Below, in pieces: positions 41,888 to 49,830 of a DNA stretch of 64,000 bases. Numbering within the stretch: position 1 is the stretch's first letter; each line of letters begins with the position of its first letter. The position numbers were made by a program, and so were the translations under genes. This DNA is from Listeria weihenstephanensis (lineage in GTDB: Bacteria > Bacillota > Bacilli > Lactobacillales > Listeriaceae): assembly GCF_003534205.1 (NCBI RefSeq), contig NZ_CP011102.1, forward strand, positions 3,050,036-3,114,035, written 5' to 3'. The notes below the pieces were generated by a model. That model saw only the letters and a program-made list of their open reading frames with translations. It made no database searches and was not told where the DNA came from.

Positions 41888-42157
41888 TCACCAGCTTGCT
41901 TTTTTCACGCCGGGTATCTGTCCTTTATGAGCATATTCGCGAAATGTAATCCGTGACATTCCAAACTTACGCATGTAAGCTCTAGGTCTGCCATCAATCA
42001 AATCACGATTCTTATAGCGATTGGGGTTCGAATCTTTTGGTAGTTTACTTAAGGCTTCTATATTTCCGCTGGCCTTTAATTCACTTCGTAATTCCGCGTA
42101 TTGCGCAATTAGTTGGCGTTGTTTTGCAGCTTTTGCTATTTTGGATTTCTTAGCCAT
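41888..42157 (-). CDS. rpsN2: Zinc-independent 30S ribosomal protein S14
   Basis: 89-residue S14 of the long, cysteine-free (C-minus) type: [20 protein letters not shown], then [21 protein letters not shown]. It lacks the CxxC pairs that bind zinc in the housekeeping S14. In Bacillus such paralogs replace the zinc form when zinc is scarce, under Zur control. A near-perfect Zur box at 42177-42197 lies between its promoter and its GGAGGAAAG site, which supports the same role here. Confidence 0.95.
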   Translation of the reverse strand: MAKKSKIAKAAKQRQLIAQYAELRSELKASGNIEALSKLPKDSNPNRYKNRDLIDGRPRAYMRKFGMSRITFREYAHKGQIPGVKKASW

Positions 42158-42176
42158 TTACTTTCCTCCTCGATAT

Positions 42177-42197
42177 AAATAGTAATCATTACGATTT
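42177..42197 (-). promoter_or_regulatory. Zur box of rpsN2
   Basis: Matches the B. subtilis Zur consensus (inverted AAATCGTAAT with a one-base centre) at all but one position. It lies at the expected transcription start. Confidence 0.85.
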
Positions 42198-42201
42198 AAT
42201 A

Positions 42202-42230
42202 AGTATACGCCTACTATTTCGATAAAGCAA
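42202..42230 (-). promoter_or_regulatory. Sigma-A promoter of rpsN2
   Basis: TTGCTT (42225-42230), 17 bases, TATACT (42202-42207) on the minus strand, just upstream of the Zur box. Confidence 0.65.
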
Positions 42231-42242
42231 GTTTAGGATATC

Positions 42243-42343
42243 AAAAAAACACAGACGAACCTACAACTAGCACTTGCAGGCCCATCTGTGTGGGATGATG
42301 GCACTCTAAGCAAGCCGCACACATAAGCTTACTTATAGAGCCA
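42243..42343 (-). ncRNA. Candidate small RNA with two hairpins and its own terminator
   Basis: About 100 nt, minus strand. Hairpin 1 has arms GGCTCTATAAGTAAGC and GCTTGCTTAGAGTGCC (14 of 16 paired). A single-stranded ATCATCCCA linker follows, then hairpin 2 bounded by CACAGATG and CGTCTGTG (inner CCTGCAA/TTGTAGG) and seven T. A good promoter ends about 7 bases before hairpin 1. It could instead be a distant terminator of the hydrolase gene, but the promoter placement favours an independent RNA. Confidence 0.6.
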
Positions 42344-42349
42344 ATATTA

Positions 42350-42378
42350 ATTCTATCCTATTTCTAGGATTTAGTCAA
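42350..42378 (-). promoter_or_regulatory. Sigma-A promoter of the candidate small RNA
   Basis: TTGACT (42373-42378), 17 bases, TAGAAT (42350-42355). Confidence 0.65.
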
Positions 42379-42443
42379 ATGATTTATCAGAAAATACTTT
42401 CTTATTCAAATTAACTATTTTAATACTCTAATCAACTTATTTC

Positions 42444-43322
42444 TTAGTTTGTATTCTCAATAAATGCTTTTATTTCTTGATCGACGCCAATATTAGCATG
42501 AAGCCAACTATGTTGTGCGAATCTCCCCGTAAAAAGTACTTCTCGATAGTCATTTTTGTTAAATAGGAAAGCGGCACTTTTGGCACTATCAACAGCTACC
42601 GGGCCATCACTTCGGCTACCGTCATCAAGATCTCCAACGATATTTAGAACCTCGAGATCTGACGGAATTTTCGCCTGTCGTTTCATCATTTCTTGAAAGT
42701 ACACGGATTCCTTTTTCGGACCGGTTTTAGTTAGATCATAAGCTGTTTTGCCGTCGCTCGACACGACAGAACCATTAAACGGAGTACCTATAGCAGTAAA
42801 TGTAGTCACTTTTGGATAACTATTCGATTTATAATTATATTTCTGTAGATAATTAACAAACGTGAGGCCACCATAAGAATGCGCGACAACATCTACTTTT
42901 TCGATACCGTACTTTGTTTTTAGTAGGTCCATCGCTTTGGCGAACCACGCTGCATTATCAGGAATAATCGAACGTGGATTTTCAAAATTAACGCGAATCA
43001 TCGGTCGCTTCATCGCCCTATCGTACACACCCGAAGCCTCTACATCTCCATTTTCGCGGACAAGCAATGTTAAAGATCGCGTTGCAAAATCGCTGAAACT
43101 ATAACGAACGGTCGTTGTGAAAAAGGTCCAATTCGAGCCGTCGTATCCGTGAATGAAGACAATCGGTTCGTCATCGGTGTTTGCTTTCGTTTCGATTTTT
43201 AGCGCATGTGCCGCGTGGAAACCGATCGGATCAAGCAAAGTCGTTCTGAATCCCGCGAATAAAAGCATTGCTATCACTAGAACAGCGATGATAACCCCGG
43301 TCCACCTACGCTTTTTCTTCAT
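42444..43322 (-). CDS. Membrane-anchored alpha/beta hydrolase, DUF915 type
   Basis: 292 residues. An N-terminal membrane segment or uncleaved signal (about 7-26) precedes an extracytoplasmic alpha/beta-hydrolase domain with the oxyanion region IVFIHGYDGSN (about 54), nucleophile VDVVAHSYGGLTF (Ser about 148) and a late His in FAQHSWLHAN (about 273). DUF915 proteins are lipase- or cutinase-like esterases of Firmicutes; the substrate is unknown. ATG after AAGGGG. It is the only gene between rpsN2 and the repeat element at 43432. Confidence 0.88.
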   Translation of the reverse strand: MKKKRRWTGVIIAVLVIAMLLFAGFRTTLLDPIGFHAAHALKIETKANTDDEPIVFIHGYDGSNWTFFTTTVRYSFSDFATRSLTLLVRENGDVEASGVYDRAMKRPMIRVNFENPRSIIPDNAAWFAKAMDLLKTKYGIEKVDVVAHSYGGLTFVNYLQKYNYKSNSYPKVTTFTAIGTPFNGSVVSSDGKTAYDLTKTGPKKESVYFQEMMKRQAKIPSDLEVLNIVGDLDDGSRSDGPVAVDSAKSAAFLFNKNDYREVLFTGRFAQHSWLHANIGVDQEIKAFIENTN

Positions 43323-43431
43323 TCCCCTTCACCCCTTTTTAAGCATAGCAACGAGTCCAAGACAAACTCGAGACAAGGAAAAACCGCCCAGCCATTTACT
43401 TCGGGTAGGACGAAAAATTTTGCTTTACACA

Positions 43432-43712
43432 AATCGAGCGAAAGCGTTTGTATTTAGGGGATTTGGTGGAAGCCGGAAGCGGAGTGTACGACTTGTACAT
43501 GATGACTGAAAACAGAGAGGGAGTTGTATCCCCGACCATGTGAGAAGTTAAGCGAAACTGCTCTTGTGCAGCAGAACCTTAAAGAAGTAGCACTATCTCC
43601 TTGTTCCACAAACCCCGAATGACCGCCCATTCGCGTTGCTCATAGGCATATTGGGGCTGTACCTCATGTTATTTCGAACAGCCCCAACAATGCGAGCGCT
43701 TGTCGCCGATTT
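43432..43712 (-). repeat. Dispersed intergenic palindromic element, long form (copy A2)
   Basis: 281 bp, inverted relative to 17682-17938 and alignable along nearly all of it (outer ends, CTGTTCGAAAT, ACATGGTCGGGG, CTGTTTTCAGTCATCA, CTCCGCTTCCGG). It fills most of the 416-bp gap between the hydrolase and yaaL; the rest of the gap holds no gene. Confidence 0.8.
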
Positions 43713-43738
43713 ATCTGGGTTATGTCCCAGACTATTAC

Positions 43739-43999
43739 TTATTTCGGCGAGTTTGTTATGTTACGATGCCTTGCTTCGCGAAAAAGGTAAAAATATTTGG
43801 CTTCTGCTTTCTTTAATTCATATTCTGTTTCTGTATTATAACCGAAACTTTTCCGCGCAATATTCTTGTGCTGATTCCACTTTTCTTGTGTTACCTCAAT
43901 CAATTCAAGTAAATACGCATCATATGATTTATGCAGTTTTCCAATCTTTTGTTTCTTTTTACGTGAAGTTTTTGCTTTTTTGTCACTTCTGGATTCCAT
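43739..43999 (-). CDS. yaaL: DUF2508 family protein YaaL
   Basis: 86-residue cytoplasmic protein of unknown function, highly charged (Lys-rich N-terminus) with LHKSYDAYLLELIEVTQEKW and YFYLFREARHRN. It lies 17 bp after recR, the position yaaL has in B. subtilis. ATG after GAGGTGAG. Confidence 0.9.
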   Translation of the reverse strand: MESRSDKKAKTSRKKKQKIGKLHKSYDAYLLELIEVTQEKWNQHKNIARKSFGYNTETEYELKKAEAKYFYLFREARHRNITNSPK

Positions 44000-44016
44000 T
44001 TTCGCTCACCTCATTT

Positions 44017-44613
44017 TTAAATTTCGCGTCGCCCTTCAAGCGCTTTGGACAACGTTACTTCATCTGCATATTCTAAATCGCCACCGACTGGAAGACCATG
44101 CGCAATTCGCGTCACTTTAATTCCTGATGGTTTCAGCAATCTTGAGATATACATTGCGGTCGCTTCGCCTTCTACGTTTGGATTCGTCGCTAAAACGACT
44201 TCTTGAATCGTGTCATCTTGCAGGCGTTTCAGCAAATCAGGAATATTAATATCCTCAGGTCCAATCCCATCCATCGGTGAAATCGTACCGTGAAGTACGT
44301 GATATAAGCCGCGGAAATCACGCATTTTTTCCATTGCAATGACGTCTTTCGCTTCTTGCACGACGCAAATAATACTGCGGTCACGCGACATATCCGTACA
44401 AATATAACACGGATCTTTATCTGTAATATGCCCACAAACTGAGCAAAAACTCAAGTTACGTTTCGCATCCACGAGCGCTTTCGCAAAATCTAGTACATCT
44501 TCTTCTTTCATGTCCAACGTAAAAAAAGCCAGCCGCGCCGCCGTTTTCGGTCCGATCCCTGGCAATTTCATAAAGCTGTCCATTAGTTTCGTTATCGGCT
44601 CTGGATAATGCAT
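44017..44613 (-). CDS. recR: Recombination protein RecR
   Basis: DNA-repair mediator acting with RecF and RecO, 198 residues. It has the helix-hairpin-helix [17 protein letters not shown] (about 15-31), four-Cys zinc finger [16 protein letters not shown] (about 57-72) and a TOPRIM domain with [12 protein letters not shown]. The ATG at 44613 follows AAGGAGG by 9 bases; the frame to 44661 runs into the repeat element and is rejected. The element at 44639-44760 ends just 10 bases upstream of the ribosome-binding site. Confidence 0.95.
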   Translation of the reverse strand: MHYPEPITKLMDSFMKLPGIGPKTAARLAFFTLDMKEEDVLDFAKALVDAKRNLSFCSVCGHITDKDPCYICTDMSRDRSIICVVQEAKDVIAMEKMRDFRGLYHVLHGTISPMDGIGPEDINIPDLLKRLQDDTIQEVVLATNPNVEGEATAMYISRLLKPSGIKVTRIAHGLPVGGDLEYADEVTLSKALEGRREI

Positions 44614-44638
44614 CTGGGGATTCCTCCTTACCTCGGGT

Positions 44639-44760
44639 AAATCGGCGGCAAGCGCTCGCATTCAGGGAGTTTGGCGGACTTCCGGTTCTCATGTACAATC
44701 GTACACGCAGCTCTCCGGCTTCCACCAAACTCCCTGAATACAAACGCTTTCGCTCGATTT
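44639..44760 (+). repeat. Dispersed intergenic palindromic element, short form (copy A3)
   Basis: 122 bp. Ends AAATCGGCGGCAAGCGCTCG and CGCTTTCGCTCGATTT; inner arms TTCAGGGAGTTTGG and CCAAACTCCCTGAA pair perfectly; the centre has TGTACAATCGTACA, also found in copy B1. It is an internally deleted version of copies A1 and A2, between ebfC and recR. Confidence 0.85.
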
Positions 44761-44872
44761 GGTGCATTGCGAAGTATTCGTCCTACATCAAAAATATGGC
44801 ACGTTCTTAGGCCAGCTCATTGTTTTCTTTAGGTCAAATACTTTTAATGCACATTTTTCATCTAATTTTTAA

Positions 44873-45190
44873 TTACATTCCAGGTAGGTTCATTCCCTGA
44901 GTGAATTGGCCCATTGTGGAGGCTGTTGTGTCTTCTACTTGTTTTAGGGCGTCGTTTGTTGCTGCTAAAACAAGGTCTTGTAGCATTTCGATGTCTTCTG
45001 GATCTACTACTTCTTCTTTCACGATTACGTCTGTTACTAGGCGTTTCCCTGTCATTTCAACGGTTACCATGCCGCCGCCTGCTGTTCCTGTGAATGTTCT
45101 TAATTCTAGTTCTGCTTGTGCTTTCGCCATTTCTTTTTGCATTTTTTGCATTTGTTTCATCATACCTTGCATATTTCCCATTCCACGCAT
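44873..45190 (-). CDS. ebfC: YbaB/EbfC family nucleoid-associated protein
   Basis: 105-residue dimeric DNA-binding protein. A Met-rich N-terminus ([18 protein letters not shown]) is followed by the alpha-beta core ([20 protein letters not shown]) and ending with a Met/Gly tail. Lies between dnaX and recR, as almost universally in bacteria. ATG after AGAGGAG. Confidence 0.94.
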   Translation of the reverse strand: MRGMGNMQGMMKQMQKMQKEMAKAQAELELRTFTGTAGGGMVTVEMTGKRLVTDVIVKEEVVDPEDIEMLQDLVLAATNDALKQVEDTTASTMGQFTQGMNLPGM

Positions 45191-45220
45191 TATAAATCTC
45201 CTCTTTCTTATCTTAGTTTT

Positions 45221-46954
45221 TTATTCTTTAATTTCAAGCAAGCCTTCTCCAACTAGTTTCGCAGCTTCACTGATAATCGGATCTTCCGCGGGTTCTGCTG
45301 GTTTTTGACCACCGTCTTCCGCTTCTGTGTTATCCGCATTTTTCAGGAAGTTCTCGCGGATTTCGCCCCATTGGTCTTCGGGAATGCCGATGAAGGAATA
45401 ATTATTCTTCGTCAGCCGCGAAATGCCGTTCGTTACTGTTTCTACAAAATTGGGATTGTCCATCGCCATTTGACAATGAATCTCATGCTTAAATTTTAAC
45501 ACAAAAGTGTCGCTAGAGGCAGCTACAGGCTCTGCTTCGTTTAAAAGTGCGGCTTGCGAGGCCATTAGCATCGAAATTAGGTCGCTCCAACAGCTACGAA
45601 TTAACTGTAAATCTTGTTTTTTCGCGGCGCTTAGCACGGAATTAATGCGGCCAACTGGTGCTTTAAATTGCTTATTTCCTGAGATCGCTTGTTTTTTACG
45701 TGGAGCGGCGATTTGAGCGCTTGCTCCATTTGATGCTGTCGCGCCGTTTGCGATCTGGCGTTTCAAGTCGTTTAGTTCTTGTTCGAGACGTTCCACTTTG
45801 TTTACAAGTTCGGCAACATCTTGACTTGGTGCCGTCGTGGCGCTTGATGTGGCAACGACTGGTGCACCTCCGCCAACTTGAATCAGTTGTACAAGAGCCA
45901 CCTCAATGTAGATTCCTGGATGATTAGAAAAGCGCATCTGCTGTCCTGCATCGTTTAAAATCGTTACATATTGATAAATTTTATTCGCATCGGCCGACGT
46001 CGCTAGTGTTTGAAATGCTTCGTCAATGACCGCGCGCTCCATAGCATCCGTTAAATCTGGTGCCTTTTGGAATAGCAACACATCGCGGAAAAAGACGAGC
46101 AGATCTTCTACTAAGCGAACTGGATCTTTCCCTTCTGCGAGTAAACCTGATAACTTTTCTAACGCCATTTTTGCATCGGAATTGATGACTGCTTGAACCA
46201 GTTCGGTGAGCATTCCTTGCGCTACAGAACCAGTGATTTCGAGTGCATCCGCAACGGTAACTTCTTGTGTCCCGTACGATATAACTTGGTCGAGCAAGCT
46301 AAGCGCATCCCGCATCCCGCCTTCTGCTGCGCGGGCCACGATATCGAGTGCCTTTGGATCATAGCCGATTTTTTCTTCGTCTAAAATGAATGCCAACCGA
46401 CCGATAATGTCTTGCGTTGTGATTCGCTTAAAATCAAATCGCTGTACGCGCGAAATAATGGTCAGCGGTAATTTATGTGGTTCGGTTGTCGCCAAAATAA
46501 AGATGACATGCTTCGGCGGTTCTTCTAACGTTTTTAAGAGCGCGTTGAAAGCTCCTGTTGAAAGCATGTGCACTTCATCGATAATATACACTTTATATTT
46601 GGCGATCGTTGGTGCGTATTTGACCTTTTCACGGATATCGCGAATTTCTTCAACACCGTTGTTCGATGCCGCATCGATTTCGAGAACATCAGGGATTGAT
46701 CCGTCTGTTGTACCTTGGCAAATTTCGCAATTATTACACGGTTCGCCGTCCACGCTATTCGGACAGTTTATCGCCTTAGCAAAAATTTTCGCAGCACTCG
46801 TTTTCCCCGTTCCACGAGGTCCAGAGAAAAGGTAAGCATGCGATGTTTTATTTTGAACGATTGCGTTTTTTAATGTTCGTGTTACGTGTTCTTGTCCCAC
46901 CACATCTTGAAAGCTTTGTGGTCTAAAGACGCGGTATAGTGCCTGATATGCCAT
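45221..46954 (-). CDS. dnaX: DNA polymerase III subunits gamma and tau
   Basis: Clamp-loader ATPase, 577 residues. Walker A GPRGTGKTS (about 45-53), zinc ligands in CPNSVDGEPCNNCEIC (about 64-79), Walker B VYIIDEVHML (about 122-131), sensor 1 TTEPHKLP. The C-terminal tau-specific part (about 370-577) has a coiled coil (VNKVERLEQELNDLKRQI) and the DnaB/alpha-interacting domains. No obvious programmed frameshift site was identified. Its AAAGGAG site lies two bases from the end of repeat element B1. Confidence 0.95.
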   Translation of the reverse strand: MAYQALYRVFRPQSFQDVVGQEHVTRTLKNAIVQNKTSHAYLFSGPRGTGKTSAAKIFAKAINCPNSVDGEPCNNCEICQGTTDGSIPDVLEIDAASNNGVEEIRDIREKVKYAPTIAKYKVYIIDEVHMLSTGAFNALLKTLEEPPKHVIFILATTEPHKLPLTIISRVQRFDFKRITTQDIIGRLAFILDEEKIGYDPKALDIVARAAEGGMRDALSLLDQVISYGTQEVTVADALEITGSVAQGMLTELVQAVINSDAKMALEKLSGLLAEGKDPVRLVEDLLVFFRDVLLFQKAPDLTDAMERAVIDEAFQTLATSADANKIYQYVTILNDAGQQMRFSNHPGIYIEVALVQLIQVGGGAPVVATSSATTAPSQDVAELVNKVERLEQELNDLKRQIANGATASNGASAQIAAPRKKQAISGNKQFKAPVGRINSVLSAAKKQDLQLIRSCWSDLISMLMASQAALLNEAEPVAASSDTFVLKFKHEIHCQMAMDNPNFVETVTNGISRLTKNNYSFIGIPEDQWGEIRENFLKNADNTEAEDGGQKPAEPAEDPIISEAAKLVGEGLLEIKE

Positions 46955-46968
46955 ACTAACTCCTTTCT

Positions 46969-47091
46969 CAGCGGAGCGCGCAAGTACTCATTTTCGTCGT
47001 TAAAGGCTCCGTTCCGATGCTCGTGTACAATCGTACATTCCGCGTCGGTACTCGCCTTTGCCTAGAAACTGAGCACTTGCGCACTCCGCTG
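46969..47091. repeat. Dispersed intergenic palindromic element (copy B1)
   Basis: 123 bp with long inverted ends: CAGCGGAGCGCGCAAGTACT on the left and the same with two changes, inverted, on the right. The centre carries GATGCTCGTGTACAATCGTACATTCCGC; the outer arms differ in sequence from type A while the centre and total length are kept. Confidence 0.85.
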
Positions 47092-47159
47092 AAAGCTTGG
47101 GCGGGTTTTCGGTAGACTTTTACTTTGAGTTTTGCGGTGGCTGAATTTTCATTTTATGC

Positions 47160-47612
47160 TTATTTGGAGATTTTTGTTACTAGTTCTTTGTGTTGTTGGA
47201 TGACTAGGGCTTCGATTCCGTCTAGCATGCGGGTGATTCTTTTTTTGCGGGTGAACCCTAGCAAGCCGCCGACGAGGATGTTGTTCCAGCGCGCCATTGC
47301 TGTTTCTGCTTCGACCGTTTCGTCATACACTACTTCGCATGTGTGCTCGGTGATCGCCGTGACTGTATAGCTTGTCGTGTGGGTGTTGACGTGTGTTTTC
47401 GTTTGGAATTCGTATATTTCGGGTGGCGTACATTTCGTGATTATCATGACCGCTTCGGAGCCATTCGCCATTTTGCGCTTAAATTTCAGGCCTTCCAACT
47501 TCTGTACAAGCGGTTTCTTCCCTGTTGCTTCTTTAACGTCGTGGACAACTGAGTTCATAATGGTATCAAAACACTCTTTTTGCGAGATCGCGAGTTTTTT
47601 CGTAATTTTCAA
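47160..47612 (-). CDS. DUF3284-domain protein
   Basis: 150 residues, unknown function. The DUF3284 pattern, a START-like small beta/alpha fold, is suggested by MKITKKLAISQKECFDTIMNSV and the C-terminal MARWNNILVGGLLGFTRKKRI. It starts at TTG 47610-47612, 8 bases after GGAGCG; no ATG is suitable. Follows element B1 and converges with nothing nearby. Confidence 0.75.
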   Translation of the reverse strand: MKITKKLAISQKECFDTIMNSVVHDVKEATGKKPLVQKLEGLKFKRKMANGSEAVMIITKCTPPEIYEFQTKTHVNTHTTSYTVTAITEHTCEVVYDETVEAETAMARWNNILVGGLLGFTRKKRITRMLDGIEALVIQQHKELVTKISK

Positions 47613-47752
47613 TGGACTTACGCTCCTTCATAACTTTATTCCGTAGCAACTTTGCTTCTCTAAAATTATCCCATTTACACGGCTTTTTTACAAGCATATA
47701 AGGAAAGAAAATGAGATTTGTAGTATAATGAGAGAGAAATGGAGGTCATAGT

Positions 47753-47905
47753 ATGGCACAAAAAGCAGATTTCCCAGACTTCGACAACGGTAAACTCGTG
47801 AAGAAAAATGATTATACGATCGTCCTTCCTGGCGATAAAGAAATTATTTTGCCGACGAAAAAGAAGTCCGATGATCAGAAAAACGAATCCAAGGATACAG
47901 AATAA
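47753..47905 (+). CDS. Small 50-residue charged protein
   Basis: A short gene below the usual size limit. MAQKADFPDFDNGKLVKKND leads to a middle with VLPGDKEIILP and a Lys/Asp/Glu-rich tail. Support comes from a strong GGAGG site 7 bases before the ATG, a TATAAT at 47724-47729, and a strong terminator at 47964-48029. Function unknown; no membrane segment. Confidence 0.65.
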   Translation: MAQKADFPDFDNGKLVKKNDYTIVLPGDKEIILPTKKKSDDQKNESKDTE

Positions 47906-47963
47906 AGAAATACCTCGTTTTGTAACTAAATATCGAGGTATTAGCCGATTTATAATTAAAAAG

Positions 47964-48029
47964 AATGGTTCTACCATCAACATTGGGGCAAGAAAAATCT
48001 ACTCCACATTGATGATAGAACCATTTTTT
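47964..48029. terminator. Long bidirectional terminator
   Basis: About 20-bp stem (AATGGTTCTACCATCAACAT against ATTGATGATAGAACCATT) with T-runs on both sides, between convergent small genes. Confidence 0.9.
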
Positions 48030-48036
48030 GATTCCA

Positions 48037-48297
48037 TTATTCCTCGATGTTCTCCACATCTTTCGCGCGGAACATCTGATTGTAACGTTCTTCATCTTCC
48101 TGGTTATCACGCACGACTTTAGCTACTGTAAAAGCAGATGAAATCAAGCCGATCGATCCCATCAAATAATAGCCTTTGACCATTAGTGGCTCTTTTAACG
48201 TGGCTAGTCCAATAATTGTAAGCGCTAAGAACGCCAAGAATGAACCCCATGCTAACATAACAAATGCTGGTGAATTACGATATGCTTTTCTTTTCAC
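48037..48297 (-). CDS. YiaA/YiaB-type two-helix membrane protein
   Basis: 86 residues with two membrane helices (about 11-31, FVMLAWGSFLAFLALTIIGLA, and about 42-61, YYLMGSIGLISSAFTVAK) and a charged C-terminus. The YiaAB family is uncharacterised. Confidence 0.8.
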   Translation of the reverse strand: MKRKAYRNSPAFVMLAWGSFLAFLALTIIGLATLKEPLMVKGYYLMGSIGLISSAFTVAKVVRDNQEDEERYNQMFRAKDVENIEE

Positions 48298-48366
48298 ATT
48301 ATCACTCCCTTTTTATAAGTATACCAATTTTATAGTAAAAAGGATAGAGGAATTTTACAAGGATTA

Positions 48367-48849
48367 TTAGTTAGGTTTAGGATAGGACATTAGGGCGCGG
48401 TATTCTTCTAATTCCGTTCCATCTGGATCAATCCAGTTGCCGAAAACGCTCATGTCAACAGTTACTTCCCCTTGATCGTAAGTGAAAATATAATACCAAT
48501 CCGTATCTTTTGGATCTGTCGTGTTCTTCTTTTTACGAATTAACTCGTCATTTTCGTCCGCACCATAGTAGTAATTCTCTTCTTTGTGCTTCGGATTCTC
48601 AAGATAGGCTTTCCACTTTGCCATGTCTCTTTTGGTCGTGATAATTCTGCTATAACCGCCGTTTTTGAAATCATAGCCAAGTTTGTTGATATCGACAATA
48701 TCTCCTTTTAGGATGCCATATTCTGCAATTTTTTTGTCGATGGCTACGCTGGCATTAGCTTTATTCGCGCTGAAAATAATAGCTGGAATAGCGATGATAC
48801 ATATGGTTACCAATGCTGCGTTTCGCCAGAATTTCTTTGTAAGTTTCAT
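48367..48849 (-). CDS. Exported or membrane-anchored protein of unknown function
   Basis: 160 residues. An N-terminal hydrophobic segment (about 8-28, NAALVTICIIAIPAIIFSA) ending NANASVA looks like a signal peptide or anchor. The rest is hydrophilic with many Tyr/Asp/Lys (YYYGADENDELIRKKKNTTD). I do not recognise the family. It stands alone with its own ATG after GGAGAAC. Confidence 0.7.
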   Translation of the reverse strand: MKLTKKFWRNAALVTICIIAIPAIIFSANKANASVAIDKKIAEYGILKGDIVDINKLGYDFKNGGYSRIITTKRDMAKWKAYLENPKHKEENYYYGADENDELIRKKKNTTDPKDTDWYYIFTYDQGEVTVDMSVFGNWIDPDGTELEEYRALMSYPKPN

Positions 48850-48944
48850 GCGTTGTTCTCCTTGTGTGATGATATTTATACATTCTATTTTATCATATCT
48901 TATTTACCAAAAAAAGCGCCCAAAATGAATGGACACCTCCCAAT

Positions 48945-49199
48945 TTATTTTTCTAAATCAAGTACGCGATACTTTTTGAAATTTACAACTGTGCGTATTG
49001 GTGCATTATGTTCTTTTTGTAGATCTTCGTCAATCGATACAATCGCCGAGTTAATCAGCATTTTTTCGATTCGGCCGAAATATATTTTGTCTTCTCTTTC
49101 CCATGTCACGTAGTCTTCTATCTCTCCTTGTATTTCTACATGTGCTCGCGGAGATTTCCGTAACTCTAGCAAATTCACACCTTTGTCTTCTACTGGCAT
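48945..49199 (-). CDS. DUF2187 family protein (YkvS-like)
   Basis: 84 residues. The C-terminal half resembles DUF2187 proteins such as YkvS, with the phrase SAIVSIDEDL followed by IRTVVNFKKYRVLD (family consensus RTVVNHKxYxV). Function unknown. ATG at 49199 follows GAGGTG; a GTG at 49208 overlaps that site and is rejected. Confidence 0.7.
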   Translation of the reverse strand: MPVEDKGVNLLELRKSPRAHVEIQGEIEDYVTWEREDKIYFGRIEKMLINSAIVSIDEDLQKEHNAPIRTVVNFKKYRVLDLEK

Positions 49200-49252
49200 T
49201 TCATTCACCTCTTTTGTCTAGTATAGTCTATATCGCTAAAATTAGATACACC

Positions 49253-49374
49253 AAGCGTGGCGGCATATGTCCATCTCCGTCATTAAAGTCTGTGCGCTGA
49301 TGCTCTCGTACTCGAGTATGTTCCGCTCCAGTGCTCGACTTTGCCTAGGGGATGAACATGTGGCGCCACGCTTC
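49253..49374. repeat. Dispersed intergenic palindromic element (copy B2)
   Basis: 122 bp. Inverted ends AAGCGTGGCGGCATATGT and the matching ACATGTGGCGCCACGCTT; interior CGTCATTAAAG, GATGCTC, GTACTCGAGTA, TTCCGCTCC and CTTTGCCTAG, shared in order with copy B1. Confidence 0.85.
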
Positions 49375-49417
49375 GGTGATAACATCGTGTACTGTGCTTT
49401 TATTTTGCAGTCAATGA

Positions 49418-49455
49418 AAAAAGCCTCCTTCTCTGGACAGAAAAGAAGACTCGAG
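49418..49455 (-). terminator. Terminator of the SRP RNA
   Basis: Stem GTCTTCTTTTC against GAGAAGGAGGC followed by TTTTTT on the minus strand. Confidence 0.85.
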
Positions 49456-49469
49456 TTATTTAAAATTAT

Positions 49470-49748
49470 AATGCCATGCACCTTATTCCGGCAATGCACC
49501 CATCTACGTTACCTCTGCAGTTAGCTCAGCCCAGGCGACCTCACGGCACATGGAAGACACTACTTAATGCTGCTTCCTTCCGGACCTGACATGGTTCATA
49601 GGATTCCATTGCGCAAGACCCAGACGTCAACACCACTTACAAAGGGCTGACCAAACAGGTACAAAGCCTCGATAAGGAATTCAACCCCACTAGAGCGGAT
49701 TGTGGGTTACAGGGCTCCGCTACATCCCCATCTAGCATGACAAATTGG
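49470..49748 (-). ncRNA. ffs: Signal recognition particle RNA (scRNA, large Bacillus type)
   Basis: About 279 nt. The minus strand contains the universal SRP helix 8 (CCATGTCAGGTCCGGAAGGA then AGCAGCATTAAGTA), the Alu-domain start CTAGATGGGGATGTAGCGG and AATCCGCTCTAG, and the closing GCCTGGGCTGAGCTAACTGC. This is the long form with an Alu domain found in Bacillus and Listeria. It lies upstream of dnaX in the usual order but separated by about 2.5 kb of small genes. Ends are approximate. Confidence 0.95.
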
Positions 49749-49830
49749 CTGCCATTTATTAAAAACGGCTCACTTATAAATATACCTTTATTTCAGCAAA
49801 AGTGCAAGTGGAAACATGGTTTACGCGTAT

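Noticed and set aside
43636-44076. 146-codon rightward frame over yaaL and element A2
   Set aside because: Antisense to the well-supported yaaL, partly within the repeat element, no ribosome site.
49500-49540. tRNA gene beside the SRP RNA
   Set aside because: The structured region is fully explained by the SRP RNA; no cloverleaf with TTCRANY was found.
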